DNA from: HLUCCA09 sp965277275
GTDB taxonomy: Bacteria > Pseudomonadota > Alphaproteobacteria > Rhodobacterales > Rhodobacteraceae
Length of the DNA: 64,000 nucleotides
Direction of reading: 5' to 3'
Assembly (NCBI GenBank): GCA_965277275.1
Contig: CBDICG010000002.1
Location: 2,046,001-2,110,000 of the forward strand
This document shows, one piece after another, positions 60,955-64,000 of the stretch. Within the stretch, counting starts at the first letter, position 1. Each line of letters opens with the position of its first letter. Under the pieces are notes generated by a model. The model searched no databases, was not told the origin of the DNA, and was given only the letters and a program-made list of their open reading frames with translations. The translations under genes were made by a program, and so were the position numbers.

Positions 60955-62517
60955 CTAAGCGACCCCCTTTTCGCTTTCGGTGCCGCCTCCGAGCTTGCGC
61001 TGGTAGGCCCGCCACGTCATCGCCCACTTCTCCGGATCCTCGAACGCGTCGCCCTTGACCTGGGCGATGGCCTGATTGTGCGGCGCGGTCTTCACCAGCT
61101 CAGGGGTCTCACGCGCCTCCTCAGCGATCCTGGCGATCACGGCGATCCAATGGTCGATGTCTTCCTTGGACCAAAGCTCGCCCGCTTCCGGCGTGAAGGG
61201 TTCGGCCACGATCCAGGGCTCGTGGCTCATCCACCACGGGTCGATCCCATAATCCGCCAGACGGTTCGCGAAGTCGACTGTGCCGACGCCGGTTTCCTCT
61301 GCCAGCGGCCCGAGGGACCAGCGCGTCATCTCCATGCGATGCTGCGTGACGTCGGGGTTGGAGATGGCGAGGCCGGGGATCTCGCCCAGCTTCTTGTCCA
61401 TGTAGTTGTTCGCCACGACAGAGATGTCGGAGGCGAGTTGGATGCCTTCCGCCCCCATGGCGCGGGCCCATGCATAGGCTTTGACGACCTGCGGAATGTT
61501 GCCCCAGAACTCGCGGACCTTGCCGCAGGATTTCGGGCGGTCCTCGTCAAGAACGTAGCGGTCGCCGTCCTTCACCACGATGGGCGCGGGCATGTAGGGG
61601 GCAAGCTCGTCGGTGCAGCCATAGGCGCCAACGGCGGGGCCGCCGCCTGCCTTGGGTGCGCCGAACGTCTTGTGAAGCATGAACATGCAGGCATCGAAGC
61701 CGAGTTCGCGCGCCGAAAGCTTGCCCATGACGCCGTTGAAATTCGCATGGTCGTAGAAGCAGAGCGCCCCCGCTTCCTTGGCGACCTTCACCCATTCTTT
61801 GATCTCGGGGTTGTAGATGCCCATGTCGTCGGGGTTGTTGATCATGATGAGCGCGGTCTTCTCGCTCACCGCCGCCTTCAGAGCCTCGAGCGAGGGGTAG
61901 CCGTTCTCTTCGAGGGGCAGGTTCACCACCTTGAAGCCCGCCGCCGCCGCGGTGGCGGGGTTGCAGGGATGCGCCTGTACCGATGTGACCATTTCCGTGC
62001 GCTGGCCCAGCATGCCCCGGTCCGCCCAGTAGGCGCGGGCCACGGCCGTCATCGTGTAGGCGGCATCCGCCCCGCCACCGGCCTGAAACACGAACTGGTC
62101 CATCCCCGAAAGCGCACGGAGGATGCCGTCGAAATCGTGGATGATCTCCAGCACACCCTGGAGCGTGTCAGGGTGCTGATAGGGGTGCACCTCGGCGAGT
62201 TCGGGCCGCAACGTCGCGTATTCGGCGGTCTTGGAGTTGTACTTCATCGTGCAGGTGCCGAAGAGCGATGTGCCCATCATTCCCAGCGTCATCTGGCTGA
62301 GATGGAGGTAATGGCGCTGGGCTTCGAACTCGGTGATTTCGGGCAGTACGGGCGTGTCTCGCCGCGCCATGGCGGCAGGAATGAGGCTGTCGCCCACGGC
62401 CTCGGACACCTCGGGCTCAGGCGCCGGAAAGTGCTGGCCGCGGCCTCCGGGCCGGCCCATTTCCAACACAACGGGTTCGTCCCACTTCGCGGCATGAAAC
62501 TCGGGGATGCGGGTCAT
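60955..62517 (-). CDS. GcvPB-like protein (glycine dehydrogenase subunit 2 homologue), diverged
   Basis: This 520-aa PLP fold-type I protein is homologous to the C-terminal half of glycine decarboxylase. The cofactor lysine is in MLHKTFGAPKAGGGP, where canonical P-proteins have LHKTF followed by a histidine and a longer glycine run, so this site is altered. Flanking landmarks are FYDHANFNGVMG and WSLGPLAEETGVGTVDF. It lies two bases after the GcvPA-like gene, and the two should form a heterodimer. No gcvT or gcvH is in the window. A normal glycine cleavage role is possible but not well supported. Confidence 0.85.
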   Translation of the reverse strand: MTRIPEFHAAKWDEPVVLEMGRPGGRGQHFPAPEPEVSEAVGDSLIPAAMARRDTPVLPEITEFEAQRHYLHLSQMTLGMMGTSLFGTCTMKYNSKTAEYATLRPELAEVHPYQHPDTLQGVLEIIHDFDGILRALSGMDQFVFQAGGGADAAYTMTAVARAYWADRGMLGQRTEMVTSVQAHPCNPATAAAAGFKVVNLPLEENGYPSLEALKAAVSEKTALIMINNPDDMGIYNPEIKEWVKVAKEAGALCFYDHANFNGVMGKLSARELGFDACMFMLHKTFGAPKAGGGPAVGAYGCTDELAPYMPAPIVVKDGDRYVLDEDRPKSCGKVREFWGNIPQVVKAYAWARAMGAEGIQLASDISVVANNYMDKKLGEIPGLAISNPDVTQHRMEMTRWSLGPLAEETGVGTVDFANRLADYGIDPWWMSHEPWIVAEPFTPEAGELWSKEDIDHWIAVIARIAEEARETPELVKTAPHNQAIAQVKGDAFEDPEKWAMTWRAYQRKLGGGTESEKGVA

Positions 62518-62519
62518 GG

Positions 62520-63923
62520 TCAGAGAACCTCCTTCAGCGTGGCGGCGAGGTGGCGGATGTCGGCGGCGGAATGAACTTCGGTCACGCAGTAGAGCGCGGA
62601 ATTGCCCAGCTGCGGCTGCTCTTTCGAGAGGTCTTTGCCCCCGAAGATGCCCCTGGCCCGCAGCGCGTCGTTGATCTCGGCGACGGATTTGCCGGTCTCG
62701 TCGAAGTTGACCACGAATTCCTTGAACGTCGTATCCGGCCAGACGATCTTCACGCCCGGCACGTCGGCCAGACACTTCGCCGCGTAGCGCGCACGCGACA
62801 CGATCAGATGTCCGATCTCGCGGAAGCCCTCGGCGCCGAGGAGGCTCATGTAGACAGCGCCAGCGATCGCCCAGAGGTAGGTCGAATTGCCTGTCCAGTC
62901 CTTGCCGTGTTCGCGCAGGCCGTAGGAATTCTGATGCGGGCAGGCGAGGCCAAAGCCCTTTTGCCCCTCGACCTGCGTTTCGACGATGGAAACGAGGAAG
63001 CCATTGTATTCATGGACATAGCGTGGCTCGTCGCGGGATGCGATCCAGCCGCCCGCGCCACCGCCGCATTGCATGTGCACGCCAAGGGGCTGCACCGGGC
63101 CTGTCACGATGTCTGCGCCGTAGTCGCCCGGCGCCGTCATCACGCCAAGGCTGAGCGGGTCGACCCCCACGATCGTTTCCGCCCCGGCCGCCCGCGCCAT
63201 TTTCGCGATCTCCGCGGCGCCGGTCTCGATGGTGCCGAGGTAGGCGGGGTTCTCGAAGTAGACGGCAGCGACATCGGGGCCGAGCTTGGAGGCGAGATCC
63301 GCCAGATCGAGCTGGCCGCTGGTCGGATCCGCAGCCACCAGGACGACTTCGATGGCGCTCTCCATCTCGGCGGGCTGGCAATAGGTGCGGATCACCGAGA
63401 GCCGTTCGGGATCGGACAGCTGGGGCACCAGAACCTTGGCGCGGCCCGTCATTCGGGCGGCCATGCGGATCGCGTGACCGATCGCGCAGCCCCATGAATA
63501 GACCGGAAGCTGCACCACATCGAGGTTCAGCAACGCGCCAAGCTGCGAGTTGAATTCAAACCATGCCTGGTTGCGCCCGTGGTCGGACTGGTAGCTGCCC
63601 CAGACGTTCGTTGCGAATTCTGTCCGCCCGACGATCTCATCGACGATGGCGGGCACGTGGTGCTGCCAGACGCCCGCGCCGAGGAAGCTGAGATTCGCCT
63701 CGCAATCCGTGTTCTTCTTGAGCTTCGTGACCAGATCGCGCTTCAGCTCGATCTCGGAAGTCAACGCGGGCGGCAGATCCAGCGGGGCTTTGCGGAAGTG
63801 ATCCCGTGGGATCTGTTCGAACACTTCGGCGACTTCGGTGGCGCCGAATTCGTCGAGCATCGCTTTCAGCGCCCCGGGCGCCGAATTGGCCATCCAAGGA
63901 TGGGCGCGGGCGTCAGTCACCAT
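62520..63923 (-). CDS. GcvPA-like protein (glycine dehydrogenase subunit 1 homologue), diverged
   Basis: This 467-aa protein starts at ATG 63923 with GGGGAGA upstream. It follows the GcvPA plan: ANLSFLGAGVWQHHVPAIV, then RTEFATNVWGSYQSDHGRNQ, and VYSWGCAIGHAIRMA. In canonical GcvPA the middle signature is EFxTAYTPYQxExSQG, so the conserved TAYTPYQ is replaced by TNVWGSYQ and the SQG by GRN. This region forms part of the glycine and PLP pocket in known P-proteins. The altered pocket, the absence of gcvT/H and the location in an amine-catabolic regulon suggest another amino acid substrate. A PcaR-type site lies 54 bases upstream. Confidence 0.87.
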   Translation of the reverse strand: MVTDARAHPWMANSAPGALKAMLDEFGATEVAEVFEQIPRDHFRKAPLDLPPALTSEIELKRDLVTKLKKNTDCEANLSFLGAGVWQHHVPAIVDEIVGRTEFATNVWGSYQSDHGRNQAWFEFNSQLGALLNLDVVQLPVYSWGCAIGHAIRMAARMTGRAKVLVPQLSDPERLSVIRTYCQPAEMESAIEVVLVAADPTSGQLDLADLASKLGPDVAAVYFENPAYLGTIETGAAEIAKMARAAGAETIVGVDPLSLGVMTAPGDYGADIVTGPVQPLGVHMQCGGGAGGWIASRDEPRYVHEYNGFLVSIVETQVEGQKGFGLACPHQNSYGLREHGKDWTGNSTYLWAIAGAVYMSLLGAEGFREIGHLIVSRARYAAKCLADVPGVKIVWPDTTFKEFVVNFDETGKSVAEINDALRARGIFGGKDLSKEQPQLGNSALYCVTEVHSAADIRHLAATLKEVL

Positions 63924-63976
63924 CGTCGTCTCCCCTGTTGTTATGTCCGAAGCTGAATCGCTCCGTTTGCACAAAA

Positions 63977-63991
63977 GTTCGCATATCGCAC
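63977..63991 (+). promoter_or_regulatory. Putative IclR/PcaR-type operator (site A)
   Basis: GTTCGCATATCGCAC lies upstream of the GcvPA-like gene at the right edge, preceded and followed by ACAAAA blocks. It is the copy closest to the Pseudomonas PcaR site as I remember it (GTTCGATAATCGCAC). Confidence 0.78.
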
Positions 63992-64000
63992 AAAACTAAT

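Overview
The window is GC-rich, densely coded DNA with no tRNA, rRNA, IS element or CRISPR array that I could see. TRAP transporters, an aerobic-type cobyric acid synthase, a cobalamin riboswitch, many divergent catabolic operons and the codon bias point to an alphaproteobacterium, most likely Rhodobacterales (Roseobacter group). That assignment is an inference; no ribosomal or other phylogenetic marker gene is present.

Region 1 (1-24.4 kb) is an envelope locus. Leftward run an OmpA-like protein and a Ser/Thr protein kinase cut by the window edge. Rightward run a membrane-anchored M15-type peptidase, a methyltransferase, a small membrane protein, two very large unrecognised proteins (864 and 959 aa), a small secreted protein, an ExbB/TolQ-like channel, two ExbD/TolR-like proteins and a TonB/TolA-like protein with a DUF4384-like end. 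Facing these are a secreted caspase-like protein with Sel1 repeats and a peptidoglycan-binding-like tail, a 2347-aa TpsA exoprotein (TPS domain, GLUG repeats, seven MBG-type repeats) and its TpsB transporter. The combination suggests a kinase-linked, proton-motive-force-driven cell-envelope machine next to a two-partner secretion adhesin.

Region 2 (24.5-31.2 kb) holds cobQ, a cobalamin riboswitch that faces away from cobQ towards unrecognised small genes, a small lipoprotein, a secreted eight-haem cytochrome c and a DUF3179 protein. Region 3 (31.4-38.1 kb) is a nitrogen-scavenging group: a glutamine-synthetase-like ligase and an RpiR regulator diverge from an N-formylglutamate-amidohydrolase-like protein, a cysteine hydrolase and a formamidase. 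A VOC protein and a WYL regulator follow, behind a perfect 10-bp inverted repeat. A gene-poor stretch (37.4-38.1 kb) ends this region.

Region 4 (38.1-64 kb) looks like one catabolic island. It has a TRAP transporter and a nine-gene operon (sugar-type ABC importer, DapA-family aldolase/lyase, two SDRs, class III aminotransferase, deacetylase/imidase-like protein). It also has a PcaR-type IclR regulator, a 2Fe-2S/FAD dehydrogenase pair, a lambda-crystallin-type dehydrogenase, a xylose-isomerase-like protein, an old-yellow-enzyme reductase, two more SDRs, a second DapA homologue, a second DadA-like oxidoreductase and a GcvPA/GcvPB-like pair. Five intergenic 15-bp sites with the consensus GTTCRCATANCGCAC sit in front of these operons and resemble PcaR-family operators, so the island is probably one IclR regulon. 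The substrate is unknown. The GcvP-like proteins lack the usual signature around the glycine site, so they may act on something other than glycine.
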